From Utricularia gibba (taxonomy: Eukaryota > Streptophyta > Magnoliopsida > Lamiales > Lentibulariaceae): 64,000 bases of DNA. Each line of letters starts with the position of its first letter. Position 1 is the first letter of the stretch. The notes beneath the pieces were generated by a model that worked only from the letters and a program-made list of their open reading frames with translations, had not been told where the DNA came from and did no database searches. The stretch lies in the NCBI GenBank assembly GCA_002189035.1, contig NEEC01000002.1, positions 3,397,501 to 3,461,500 of the forward strand. Direction: 5' to 3'. Below, in pieces: positions 30,877 through 42,842 of this stretch. Both the position numbers and the translations under genes were made by a program.

Positions 30877-33841
30877 AATTTGTGAAAGTCTAGTTCAGGA
30901 CTGGAAACAAGAACGCTCTTGGGAGGCAACCCAAGTTTAATTTCTGTTAGTTTTATTTTCCTGTCATTTACTTTTGCACTTTTAGACTTAGCTAGGAGTT
31001 ATTTTGGAGAGTTTTTGCTATGTTCCTGTTGCAAAATGGGAAATCAATATGCGATTACAAGGGAGATAAGTATAGGAGTAACGGAGGAATACCATAAATC
31101 ATCTTGGGTTCGGTAATGTTGTTACTTTTCTTGCTCAAACGTTATGCTCTGATAAAATTTTTGAGTTGGAATTTTTGCATGTAGAAATGAAATTAGCCCC
31201 TCTTAATGCTCATTTTCTTAAAACTGCTGGACTAATTCGTGCACGAGGAAGTGGATTTGTTTTTATGTCTCTTGCAGGACTTTGTGGGGAGGCACCTCTA
31301 GTGAAGGAAAAAGGAAAAACCCCTGATCAAATAGCCATGACCCAAAGGAACGAGAAAGTTTGCTGCTGCACTGAAAGGATTGACATGATATTGTTAGGTT
31401 TCTCGTAGACATCGTATGTCTCAAAAGCAGCGGAATTTTTAAAATTTTGAGAAACCCCAAATGCAAATCTTGGAATACGGTATACATCAGACGAAGGAAT
31501 GTTCAAAATACCTTTCAGATGACTCTGTTGTTCACCAACCACCAATAGCAGACGGCCTCTATGGTATCCACATGTGGAGTACTCTGCCGATAACCTTCTC
31601 AAGGCTCTTGAATGCTGGTCGAATTTCTCAGGTGCTAGTAGAGAAAAACGGCTCCTTGTGGATCAGTCTCAGAGAGCATGAAGACCTTTTTAGCAGATCT
31701 CAAGATCTAAATTTTTTTTTGATAGATATTTTTGTGACATATCAAATCATATCTATATGAGATCTTTTATTTTGAGTTTAATCAATATTAATCTCAAAAT
31801 AACTCTCTATTTAATTTATTCACTTTATCAATTACATCTCATGTAATTCTGTCATTCTATTTCATATCGATGAGTGACTCCACTATTGTGTGTGACCCTA
31901 TAGGCTTCTTCAATCAAAGCCGTAATAATAGATTTATTAATTAACTCTTAATTAATCAAATCCATCATTATCGATCATGAGTGGAATCTAGCAACATATC
32001 ATGATCCCCAAGATGTAAGAATAATAAGTTGAACTGATTGAGCCTTTCCATAACGAGCCACATGCAATGAACAGCTTTCATCATACTTATATCTCATTCG
32101 ATACCAGAACATGGGTGTGTGTCTTTCTGATGTATCGAACTTATAAGTGCATTCAAGCACTAACTCTCAATGACCTACTCAAACGATTCGAGTGTCATTA
32201 CCTTGGGCCCAGGACTTACTGTTAGCTTTGATGCAATTACTTGAGATATGATCTCATCGCTAACATGAGTGATGAATCCTTTTTTAATCAATCAACAATC
32301 TCCAACCTTAAGGAGTCACATACCTACTCATCCATACTAGACAAGCCATGGTTGGGCTCCCATTAGTAATGAGGGGAAATGTTAGCTTAAGATCAAGATA
32401 ACTTTGTTGACTCAAGTTTAAGCTTACTTGAATGGCTGTCATATTCGAGATCTTGCTACTGACACTTGGTTAGCTTCCCATAGTAGCATCTCAATGATGA
32501 GTCATCCAATGAATTGATTTTCTTATCGACACTCACACATAGGTTCTAGTAATCTCATTACATCAATTGTGAGAACCATTGCCTAAACAGTTTAGGGAAC
32601 TCAATGTGTGCTAGCTTATCCGTATTTGTGATATCCTCATTTCACAAATACTCTAGCCAGAGAGTTTTAACTTGAGCATGAGTGCTTGAAGAATCTCACA
32701 TTATGATCTCATCATAATTTCTATAGCACATAGATCAAGTAGAGGATTTTATCAATGATATAAATTTGATCACAATTCAAAGTAAATATCAAAAGATAAG
32801 ATTTGCAATGAGTTAATTGTCTCTAGAATACATACACTAACAGATATATGATAGGCTCGGGAATTTGTTAAGGGAAGTGAAGGAACTGAAACAGGGAGTG
32901 AAGGACTCCTCCCTGATCAAGTAACATCGCTACATTGCCTCATCTCTTATTTTTATTTTTATTTTTTTTATTTCTATTTCTATTTTTATTTTTATGGTGT
33001 TAGTCTAAGTTAGGAGTAATTTAGTAGTGCAATGTTATGGTCAGGAGAATTTTGTGAATGGTTGAGGAATTTTCTTACAAGCGTGAGATGTTTTTCATGA
33101 TGCACGAAATGCATGAATTTTGTTATGGCCATTTATGAACTAGTGAGCATGTTTTCCCTTGATTATTTCCATGAGGTAGCAACATGTTCAATGTAATCGG
33201 ATTGGTGCATTCAAGATTTTTTTTTAAGCAAAGTGGCATGTGTTGATCCTTCATGGAAGACTGGTTGTCACCAAATCTGCAGATAGCAAAAACAAAGGGA
33301 TCAGAAAAGCATCATCACCAGAAAAGCGATGAGACCCATGTTTTAAAAAGCAACACACAACAAAAGAGCATGTGTAGACGGCAGAGCAAAGAGCATAGGG
33401 AAGTTATGAGAACAACTCAGAGGAGTAGCAGGGATCCCTAGAGGAATAAGGAGGAGAGTGCGTTTCCCGCACTCACATACAAAGAGGGGAAGCAACAGTT
33501 ACTGAGTTGAACTCTAAATTGTCCCTGGGATCTTTGTGGAAAAAAAAAATGAAAAAAAAAGAGAGAAGAGAAAAAGGAAAAATAGTAGTGAAAACCAGCA
33601 TTCTTGGGAGGTAAGCATATGCTATACTTGCTAATTTAATATTCGAATGCACCTTTCAGGATGAAACTGTCATGTATGCTTGAGTGACACCCTCATATAA
33701 ACACTGGCACCCCTTCAATTCATGCATTTTGACCTGAATGTTAAGCATCCTCATTGCTACGTACGGGATCCATTAACTATTTATCTTTTGTTAGTCTTAG
33801 TTAGGACTTGAGGACAAGTTTAGTGTTGTTGTAGCATAATG
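30877..33841 (+). other. 3' internal region of the Athila-type element (no ORF1 found), split by a solo LTR
   Basis: From the integrase stop to the 3' LTR at 33842. The only large structure is the solo LTR at 31392-32842. The remainder (30877-31391 and 32848-33841) has no recognisable domain. Near the end TTGAGGACAAGTTTAGTG (33800-33825) resembles the conserved sequence before Athila/Tat 3' LTRs. A short purine stretch with GAAAAAAAAAG lies at about 33540-33575. Confidence 0.6.
31392..32842 (+). mobile_element. Solo LTR (1,451 bp) with 5-bp target duplication, copia-like
   Basis: Termini are TGTTAG at 31392 and CTAACA ending 32842, perfect 6-bp inverted ends. GATAT is duplicated at 31387-31391 and 32843-32847. 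No internal domain or second copy is present, so it is a solo LTR left by recombination. Its orientation is not certain. The TGTTAG start and length are more usual for copia LTRs, but the superfamily is inferred. Confidence 0.9.
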
Positions 33842-34648
33842 TGATAACTCATATTTTTTAGTGATGGAGTGCATGAATATTACTCATATTGTGATACAAA
33901 AAAATCAGATTTTACTGCCTAGTTCTAAATCTACGATTTAGTCCCAACCTTCTAATAGTTTTCTTTGAGCAATGTAGTACATGTCGCAACACAAATCCCA
34001 AGGAGCCGAATATGCACAATTTAGTGGCAGAAGATGAGTCCAAAAGTCTGAAAAGTAGTACAACAAAATCCAAGGAAGAAAAAGGGAAATTTTGGACAAA
34101 AAAGGGGAAAAGATGGAGAGAGAAGGTAGACCTTTCCTTGGAGACTCATGAACAACTTTCTGGAGGAGGTTTCTGGGGTAGAAGAAGGAAGGGAACGACG
34201 AACCAGAAGAACACAACTTCTCTTTGAAGATTTATTTTTCGTTCTTGATGTATACTGTTCCTAGCAAAGACTAGTTTTAGATTCACTGCATGGACAAGTT
34301 GTCTTTTCTATTTCTGTTATGCATTGCTTGTTGTTATTTAACTTTGAAACCAGAATGTTGTTTAGGATATGCTATGAAAACGTTTTCCTTTCCCTTGTCA
34401 TGAGTGGCTAAGTACTTAAGGGGAGCCTTGGGGTGAAAGGGAGAGAAATGTGCTAATCAATCTTTAGACCTAATCAGCCATAAGTCACGCCACTTCCTTA
34501 ACAAACCAGGATAGATCTAGGAGGGGGAAGCAGTGAAACCCAACTTCACAACCCTAATTAGAGGTAGACCAAAGATTAGGGGGAAAACAAGAATCCAGGT
34601 AGATCTAGATCTTGTGTGTTAATTGTTTGATTTATGGTTTGTGTGAAC
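33842..34648 (+). mobile_element. 3' LTR of the Athila-type element, truncated
   Basis: Begins TGATAACTCATATTTTT after the pre-LTR motif. It aligns with the solo LTR at 45952-47016: both carry TCTAATAGTTTTCTTTGAGC, AATCCCAAGGAGCCGAATAT, GTCACGCCACTTCCTTAAC and ACCCTAATTAGAGGTAGACC. Similarity stops at about 34648, so roughly the last 250 bp are gone. Confidence 0.85.
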
Positions 34649-34814
34649 AGTATGGTTCACACACGGGTCGGAACCATCAGTTCCACGGTTTCAATTATAC
34701 CCAACCGAACCAAAATCGTACGGTTATGGTTCAGGAACCGGAACCTCACAGACATCGATCCCTTGGAACCGAGCCAGAACCAGAACCGACGGTTCCAGTT
34801 CGAATCGAACCCAC
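34649..34814. other. GAACC-rich fragment, possible hAT-like end
   Basis: Repeated GAACC/GGTTC motifs (GGTCGGAACC, CAACCGAACC, GGAACCGGAACC, GGTTCCAGTTCG) are like sub-terminal repeats of some hAT elements. No termini or target duplication were found. Confidence 0.35.
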
Positions 34815-35336
34815 CACTATGTGTGCCTCTCTAAGAACTTCCTGTCGCAATTCCTTTACTGCAGGCACCCAAATGCAACCACGGTAAGTTATGAGACCAT
34901 CCCTACGTACCTCGTACTCGCCTTTTGCGCATTCCCCATGAGTTCATCCCTAGACTTATCTGCCTTTTGCGCCTTGCTAATCCTTGGTAGGTGGCCAGAG
35001 TCGATCCCAAGGGTGGCAATCCTCGCTTCCAATTCTTTGAACTTCTCTTCCAGCACCTCGTCGTCCTGCTTGTGTGAACCCTACTGAGACTGTCCGCCAC
35101 AACATTTGCCTTACCTAGGTGATGCAGGACCTCCACTTCGTAGTCCTTGATTAATTCCAACCATCTTCGTTGTCTTATATTCAGCTCCTTCTGAGTAAAG
35201 ATGTACTTCAACCTCTGATGATCTGTGAATAATTCACACTAGCTTCCATACAGGTAATGCCTCCATAATTTTAGCGCAAATACCACTGCTGCCAGCTCTT
35301 GGCCGTGCACTAGGTAGTTCCTCTCATGTGTCTTTA
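34815..35336 (-). pseudogene. Ty3 RNase H to integrase N-terminus, 3' half of a split element
   Basis: On - it reads from [29 protein letters not shown] to [43 protein letters not shown], the C-terminal half of Ty3 RNase H. It continues to CIWVPAVKELRQEVLREAH, the start of integrase. The preceding half (YTDASGTGLGCVLMQEGKVI) lies 15 kb away at 50253-50345 on the same strand. The hAT element 35345-50252 was inserted precisely between them. One stop follows YLYGS. Confidence 0.9.
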
Positions 35337-37089
35337 GTTGGTAGTAGGGATGAAACTCTAGGCCCAAGCCCATGGGCTGGCCTGGCCCAGCCCTAAAAAA
35401 GTCAGGCTAGGGCCTAAATATTGATGACCCGAAAGTTGATCGAGCTTTTGGGGCCCAAAAAGCCCGATGGGCCTAAGGGCCTATGCGGGTTAGGGTTTTA
35501 GACATCAAAATAATCTCATTTAGTATTCTAAACCCTCACAAATCACATCAGCAGCCTCCATTAAGCAATTGATTTGGTACAAAAAAAATTTATATGCATT
35601 CAATGTACATATCTTATGATTCTAGTTTTGATATCATCTTTATTTTTTGTTATCATTTTTATATGTTTATTTACACATGTTAGGATGGATATGAATAATG
35701 TTGAAGAAGATAGTTGCGGTTTACAAATATTACGATCATCTTCGCCATCTCATACATCTTCTATTGGAAAGGATTTAGAAGATGTCAGCGATACTATTCC
35801 ATTATCTAAGAAGCCTAAGTCTGAAGTATAGCATCATTTTGAGAAGATTGGAAAAGTAAATGGTGTAGAAATGTGCAAGTGCAATTATTGCAAGAAAATG
35901 TTGACTTGTGGTGGCAAATCAGGTACATCTCACTTATTAAGGCATTCTCGAAGTTGTTTGAAGTCTTCAAAATTTCATGATGTAAGTTCTTTACTTAGTG
36001 GTCAAACTACTTTGATTAGAAAAGCGAAATTTGATCATAATGAATTTCGAGATTCATTAGCAAGAGAAATTATCAAGCATAATCTTCCATTTGCTTATGC
36101 TGAATATGCAGGAGTTTATGCTGCAAATAGAATTCTGAATCCTGATTTTAGATCTATTAGTTGAATTACTACAAGAGCTTATTGTATGAAAATCTACGCT
36201 AATGAGAAGGAAAGATTGAAATCTTTATTGTCCTCTATTTTGGAAGAATTTATTTTACATCATATACTTGGACAGCTGTTACTGTTAAAGCATATATGAT
36301 TGTGACTGCTCATTATGTTGATGAAAATTGGAAAATGAATTCTAAATTGCTTGTATTTGTGGAATTAGATGGTCCACATACTGGAGAGTTATTAGCAGGT
36401 AAACTATATGGAGTATTGAGAGATTGGCGAATAGATTCAAAAATCTTTTCAATCAAATTGGATAATTCTACTTCCAATGACAGTATGGTCAGAATTTTAA
36501 AACAAAGATTTCAAATGCAGAATAGGTTATTATGTGATGGTGATTTTTTTCATATAAGATGTTGTGCACATATCTTGAATTTGATTGTTCAGGAAGGATT
36601 AAAAGTGATAGATATTGCTTTGAAAAAAATTAGAGATTGTGTTAAATATGTTAGATCTTCTCAAGGTAGAATGAGAGAATTTGTAAAGTGTATCAGGGAT
36701 GAGCACTTAGAAGATGTTAGTGGGGTTTATTAAAGTTAGATGTAACTGCTAGATGAAATTCTACTTGTTTGATGTTACAAACTGCCTTAAAGTATCATCT
36801 TGCAATCACTTCATTATGCTATAGTGCTGGTAATTCTCTTATTTGTCTTACCAAAGATGAATGGGAGACAGCAATGAAGTTTTGTGATCTATTGGGACCA
36901 TTTTTTGAGATTACAAACTTGATATCAGGATCACAGTATCCCACTTCCAACTTGTATTTTATACAGGTTGTAATGATTGAATTAAAGCTTAAAGAACTTT
37001 CAAGTTGCAAAGATGAAGTGATAAAAACAATGGTATTAGCAATGAAAGAGAAATTTGATAAGTATTGGGATGAGTATTCTATAACTCCG

Positions 37090-39066
37090 TGTTAAGTGTC
37101 ATTTTCTCACTATTTCTTAGTTTGTTTTATGCTTAATTGTGATTAGAAATGTCTAATTATGAGACTATAATATGAGATTTAGGTTTTTATCTAGTTTAGG
37201 GTAATTATCCTAAATCTTGTATTTTATCTAATAATTTTATTATTTTTAATTGAGTTTTTCTAGAGGCGCACACAAGGCAGGAAGTGAGAGAAAGAGGGCA
37301 ACATATGGCGACAAATTGGATCTTCTTGAGCTGACATTCCCTTGATTTTCATAAGACTATAGATGCCTAATCATGAGCCTTGACATGCGGAACACGAGAG
37401 TCTCTGACAGGCGACATCATTAGCGTACTAGTGCTAGAGCAGATGTTTGCTTGCAAGTTACCCCAAGTCCAGCAAAACCACGGGAACACAAAATCTCAAA
37501 CAAAATAGTTCAGCTCAGTTCAATTCGAAAAAGCTTAGTTTTACTTCAGTTTAGTTTGACTTTTTTTCTCTCTCTAGAGGATTTTCTTCTAGATTCTCTT
37601 TAGAACCTTGTTTTCATTTCCTTTACTTTGTATGGCCGTTCGCGGCTAGAAACTTCCGTGTTTGGGTTGGGATACTCCTAGATCTATATTTCGTTAGCTT
37701 ATTGATAACACCGTTTTTATTCTGTTTTTATATATGTTTTTAAGTGTATTTTGTAAGGTTAAATGTTGTTTAGTGTGCGAAAATGTCTTCTTTTGCGTAT
37801 TTAGACTGTTGAAATGTGTTTATTGTGAAAAACAGGCTCAATTGGCAACAATTGAGCCGAAAGCTCTAATATTTCGTCTAGTCTGTGTTTTAAGTCTTAC
37901 CAGGGTAACAGCTAGTACTGTAGCAGCGCACTTTCCGCATTGACAAGTCAAAAGGGATAGAAAAGCTGTGCAAAAGTCACTTTTTTCCGAAAGTAGCCGC
38001 CCTTCTAAGATGATAAGATCTCCCTTCTAGAACCATGGGGAAAAGACGAAGCTACCCTTCCTTTTGAGCGGCAAAAAGGAAAAGGAGGGAGAGAGACGCA
38101 AGGACACACTGTGCACGCTGAGTGCACAGACTGCAAAAAGTAGGAGGAACGGGACCAAGGAGCACTTTGTTTCTCCGGCGAACGTCTCCAACAACCTCCA
38201 GATCTACATGTCTACACCACCTTTCCGCCCTGAAACTTGATTTCCAGTAGATCTGCGATCGAGAGCAACCACTAGACACCTTATTTTCCATTTTCTGCAC
38301 TTCTATTTTGTTGACGAATTCGCTACTGTTACTTTATGCATTTGTTATGCTTTCTGTTATGTTCTTGCACCTTGTCATGAATGATAAATCCTCTGTAGAC
38401 CTTATTTCAGTTTATGAACATGTTGTTGCTTTCCCTTTTTGTGCTCAATCCTAAGTTTAACGTGCTTTTTACTGTTCCTGCGAGCCCATACTCTATTTCT
38501 GCAAACCCTTGCAGAAATAGAGTGACACAAGAGCCAGACTATGGTGTAAAACATAGCCAAATTTCTTTTATTTTATGTTTTCTGCACCTTCACGTTAATT
38601 TCAGCCCCTTTTCACCCCTGCAACTCAATTATTTCAGTCACTATTATTTTAGGTCTTATAGAGCAAAACCCCAAAAAACCCCCCTATTTTCAGTAATTGT
38701 GATAAACTTCAGGAAAGTGCACCCATTCCATGTGGATTCGATGCTTGCATGCCACACCACATTAATTTTTGAGATTTAAGTAGTAGAATAGAAAGGTTTA
38801 TAAATTTCTTTTGATGCGTTGAATGTGTTAGACCGCGACATTTAGCAACCCCATTCCAACGTTCATCACTTATCTTCATCTCTTCTTTGAATCCGAATGG
38901 GTTCCGTATGTTTTCATGCGACTATGTTATAGTCTTTCTGTAACAGCCCCTTATTCAAGACTCATGGTTAACTGATCACTACCCGTGAGTTTTGAAGAGG
39001 AGCAAGGTAGAGAGCACAAACTCACGCCCCTTTGGCAAGAGGAAGACTACGTTTTGTCTGTGGCCG
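37090..39066 (+). mobile_element. 5' LTR of the nested Athila element, interrupted and truncated
   Basis: 37090-37702 aligns with 47753-48363, sharing AAGTGTCATTTTCTCAC, TCTGACAGGCGACATCATTA and GTATGGCCGTTCG. 38869-39066 aligns with 48364-48569, sharing TCTTCATCTCTTCTTTGAATC and GAGTTTTGAAGAGGAGCAAGG. The two parts are separated by a solo LTR. After 39066 the match ends abruptly at the inverted gag fragment, so the 3' part of this LTR was lost. Confidence 0.88.
37703..38868 (+). mobile_element. Solo LTR A (1,166 bp) with perfect 5-bp target duplication
   Basis: Starts TGATAACACC and ends CGTTCATCA. CTTAT is repeated at 37698-37702 and 38869-38873. The empty site is visible in the sister LTR near 48360 (TTAGCTTATCTTCATC), which proves the insertion. 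Its reverse complement recurs as LTR B at 39631-40851. Confidence 0.95.
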
Positions 39067-39587
39067 TACCTCAGACAAAATTGATTTAAAAATTCTTTCT
39101 TCATTTCCATCCAGCTTCTAATACTTCCAGGTTCAAGTATGTTGAACCAAGTCTTGGCATGTCCTTCAAGAGTAAATTGGAAGACTCTAAGTAGTAAATC
39201 ATCCTCAGTCACGTCCTTGGGTCGCAGCACAGCTCCAACAACAATACAATCATCAATATGCATATGAGGATCCTCATTCTTGTTCCCATAATACTTAGGA
39301 AACAGAGCAAGAGTTCCTGGCCTCAACTTCAAATTAATTGCTGCTGTAGGAAAGGTAATGCAGTGCCCTCGGTATGTATGATCTGGTGACTCATACTCTC
39401 CAATAGTCTTCTCCAAAATATTCACAAGCTGTTGGTTATTTGGTGGGTTGTCAGCCATCTCTTCGGCTCTCAACTTAGCCTCTTGCTGACTTTGTTTGTG
39501 CTTCTTTTTCAGTAATTTTTCGGTCCTCTCGATCTCCAAATAAAGGGGTTCAAATGGACCTAAAAAGGAACGTAAATGCATTAACAA
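39067..39587 (-). pseudogene. Athila/Tat-type gag N-terminal fragment
   Basis: Read on -, from MLMHLRSFLGPFEPLYLEIER, or from the more usual start MADNPPNNQQLVNILEK. It continues to the Gag core: LRLFPKYYG-like LALFPKYYGNKNEDPHMHIDDC, LLLRVFQFTLEGHAKTWF and LEPGSIRSWMEMKKEFLNQF. This is the retrotransposon gag domain that forms the particle. It is cut off at 39067, where the sequence becomes the antisense of the 5' LTR. It lies directly downstream of LTR B and its primer site, so all three are one truncated element. Confidence 0.9.
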
Positions 39588-39610
39588 CAGAAAAATTAAC
39601 AGACACCATT

Positions 39611-39627
39611 CCCCGGCAACGGCGCCA
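39611..39627 (-). other. Primer-binding site for tRNA-Asp
   Basis: On - TGGCGCCGTTGCCGGGG, three bases inside LTR B, is complementary to the 3' end of plant tRNA-Asp (…CCCCGGCAACGGCGCCA). tRNA-Asp priming is common in Athila/Tat Ty3 elements. Confidence 0.9.
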
Positions 39628-39630
39628 TTT

Positions 39631-40851
39631 TGATGAGCGTTGGAATGGGTTGCTAAATGTCGCGGTTTAGAACATTCAACGCATCAAAAGAAATTTATAA
39701 ACCGAGCTATTCTACTACACAAATCACACGAATTAACGTAGTGTGGCAAGCAAGGGTCGAATCCACAGGGAATGGTTGCAATTTTCTGAAGTTCAACACA
39801 ATTACTTGAAACAAGGGAGTTTTCTGGGATTTAAGTCTAATGCGGGTAAGACGTAAAATAACAGTTACTGGAATAAACGAGTTGCAGGGATGAAGAGGGG
39901 CTGAAATTAACCTGAAGGTGCATAAAACATCAAATAAAAGTAATTTGGCTGGGTTTTACACCAGGGTCTAGCTCTCGTGTCACTCAAGTGAGCCCTTAGG
40001 CTTAAACCCAGCTTGGAACGCTTGAAAACAGAGTAATAGTTTGCAGAAACAGAGCATGGTTGGCATGAACAGTAAAAGCGTGTTAAACTTAAAGGCAAAC
40101 ATGGAAAGCTTAACTAGAAACATGTTTATAAACTAAGGCAAGGTCTACAACGAGTTTCGAGTTCACAACAAGGTACCGAAAAGCAAAAGAAAGCATAAAA
40201 ACGACGGCAATAACAGTAGCAAGTTCACGTAGAAGAGGGAGTGTAGAAATCTATAAATAAAAGTTGCAGGATGCTTCTGTGGGCTGGAGATCTGTTGGAA
40301 ATCGAAGTTCTGGCCGGATCGGTGGTGTAGACACGCAGATCTGGAGGTCGTCGGAGACTTGCGTCGGAGAAACGGAGTTCTCCTTGCTCCCGCTCGCTCC
40401 TGTTCGCTGCCTGTGCACTGTGCGTGCACAGTGTTCTCTCTTTTTCTTCTCTCCCTTCCTTTTCCCTTTTGCAGATCAAAAGTAAGGGTAGCTTTGTCTT
40501 TTCCTCAGGCTTCTAGAAGGGAGATCTCTGCTCCATATCTTATCCCTTCAGAAGGGCACTACTTTCGGCGGAAAGTGGCTTTTGCATAGCTTTTCTGTCC
40601 CTTCTGACTTGTCAACGCGGAAAGTGCGCTGCTACAATACTAGCTCTTACCCTGGTAAGACTTAAAACATAGACTAGACAAAATATTAGAGTTTTCGGCT
40701 CAATTGTTGCCAATTGAGCCTGTTTTCACAATAAACACATTCTAGCAGACTAAATATGCAAAAGAAGATAATTTAGCACACTAAATAACATTTATCTCTA
40801 CAAAACATGCTTAAAAACATATATAAAAACATAATAAAAATGGTGTTATCA
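39631..40851 (-). mobile_element. LTR B (1,221 bp), inverted copy of the LTR A family
   Basis: Reverse complement of 37703-38868 over its whole length, with moderate divergence and small indels. It starts (on -) TGATAACACCAT at 40851 and ends CGCTCATCA at 39631. It is the 5' LTR of the truncated antisense element with the tRNA-Asp PBS and gag fragment. Its outer edge abuts the RNase H region of the host Athila element. Confidence 0.92.
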
Positions 40852-42603
40852 GCCCCTATCATTCAGGCACCTAACTGGAATTTACCTTTTGAGCCAATGT
40901 GTGATGCTAGTGATGTAGCATTAGGAGCGGTCCTTGGACAAAAGTTGGAGAAGGCATCACATGTGATCCACTACGCCTCAAAGTGTCTAGATGATGCACA
41001 ACGGAATTATACGACAACAGAGAAGGAGCTTTTGGCCATCATCTTTCCGTTGGAGAAATTCAGACCCTACTTGCTTGGAGGCAAGATTATTGTTTACTCT
41101 GATCATGCAACGTTGAGGTATCTTCTCAAAAAAAAGCATTCAAAACCTCGTCTTATTAGATGGATCCTGCTCCAAGAGTTTGACATAAAAATCCCAGATA
41201 AGAAGGGATGCGAGAATTCGGTGGCAGATAATCTTAGCCGCATCACCTCTAAAGAAGCATCTAGCCCCATTGACGACAACTTCCCTGATGAGCACTTATT
41301 CATGATCCATGATGGAAGTCCCTAGTATGCAGACATTGTGAATTTTCTTGTAACAGGACATTTTCCGGAGGACTTCCAACCTTATAAAAAGGAGAAGTTT
41401 CAGAGCGAAAGCATGCATTACATTTGGGACAACCCATACCTATGGAAGATTGAGCCTGATCAAATCCTTCGTCGGTGTATCCCTCAAGGTGAAGTGAATT
41501 CAGTTTCTACTCATTGTGATGAACTACCTTGTGGGGGTCATTTTGGTCCAAAAGTCACAACTAACAAGGTCTTGAAAGGTGGCTTCTATTGACCCACTCT
41601 TTTTCGTGATGCATACCTTCATTGCAAGGCATGCCCTAATTGCCAAAGAGGTAGATCAGGGACCAAATGCCGCTTCAGCCTATCGAAAATGTGCGAGATT
41701 TTCGACGTTTGGGGTATTGACTTCATGGGACCATTTACTTCAGCAAAGGGAAAGATCTACATCCTTCTTGCTGTTGATTATGTTTCTAAGTGGGTCGAGG
41801 CCATGGCATGTGACAAAGATGATGCAAGGGCAATAAGCTATTTCTTGACTTCTCACATTTTTCCTAGGTTTGGCTATCCTAAGATTCCCATTTCTGATAG
41901 AGGTACCCACTTCGTGAACCATGTCATAAGGGCCATGCTAACAAAATTTGGAGTTCATCATCGTCTTTCTATAGCTAGGCAACCTTAGACTAATTGGCAG
42001 GCTGAAAACTCAAATTGAGAGATCAAACGCATCCTGGAACGAATAGTGAATCCGAGTAGAAGAGACTGAAGTCTCAAGTTGAATGATGCATTGTGGGCCT
42101 ATCGCGCAGCTTACAAAAATCCCATTGGAATGTCTCCCTTTCGCATGATCTATGGGAAGTCTTGCTACCTTCCAGTAGAGATTCATCACAAAGCGTACTG
42201 AGCCGTCAAAGCATGCAGCATGATTAGTGATCAAGCAGGAGAAAAGAGATTACTTGATCTGAATGAATTAGAGGAAATCCGCTTGAACGTCTACTCCAAT
42301 CACTTGATCTACAAGGAGAAGGTAAAACACTTCCATGAAAGTAAGTTGCATGAGAAGAAATTTCGAGTTGGTCAGAAAGTTCTTTTATATAATACCACTT
42401 TGAACTTTTTTCCTAGAAAACTGAGATGTAAATGGCAAGGACCTTATGAAGTTTCACATGTTTTCTCTTATGGTGCTGTTGTTATACGTTCTTATGAGAC
42501 AGGGAAATGTTTCAAGGTCAATGGTCATAGGTTGAAACCGTATTATGAGAACTTTCACCCGCAAACAGCCTACTGTTTGCTCTTACTCGAGGATCATCAG
42601 TAG
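40852..42603 (+). pseudogene. Athila-type pol: RNase H and integrase
   Basis: RNase H reads [52 protein letters not shown] and [12 protein letters not shown]. Integrase reads CKACPNCQRG (zinc part), FDVWGIDFMGPFTSAKGK, ISDRGTHFVNHVI and the third catalytic region near 42000, where GQAE-like WQAENSN precedes a stop. The C-terminal domain reads FRVGQKVLLYNTTLNFFPRKLRCKWQGPYEVSHVF to the stop at 42603. Stops at about 41323, 41590, 41986, 42016, 42067 and 42198 disable it. RT is lost upstream at LTR B. Confidence 0.92.
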
Positions 42604-42842
42604 CATACCAAGTTGGCCAACGACTTTAAATTGGCACTGCGCAGGAGGCAACTTGTGAGCTAATTTTCTCTTTCCTCTTTTACTTTTGTTTGACGTTGCA
42701 TGTTTCCCCAGTATTCTATTAGGATTACACACTATCCCACACATGATCATCGAGAGATATTGATTATTCTACTTTCCTTTCCCCCCATGATTATCCACCT
42801 TGGAACCGTTCTCTCACCATAACTGCCCATTTCCCCATTCAC

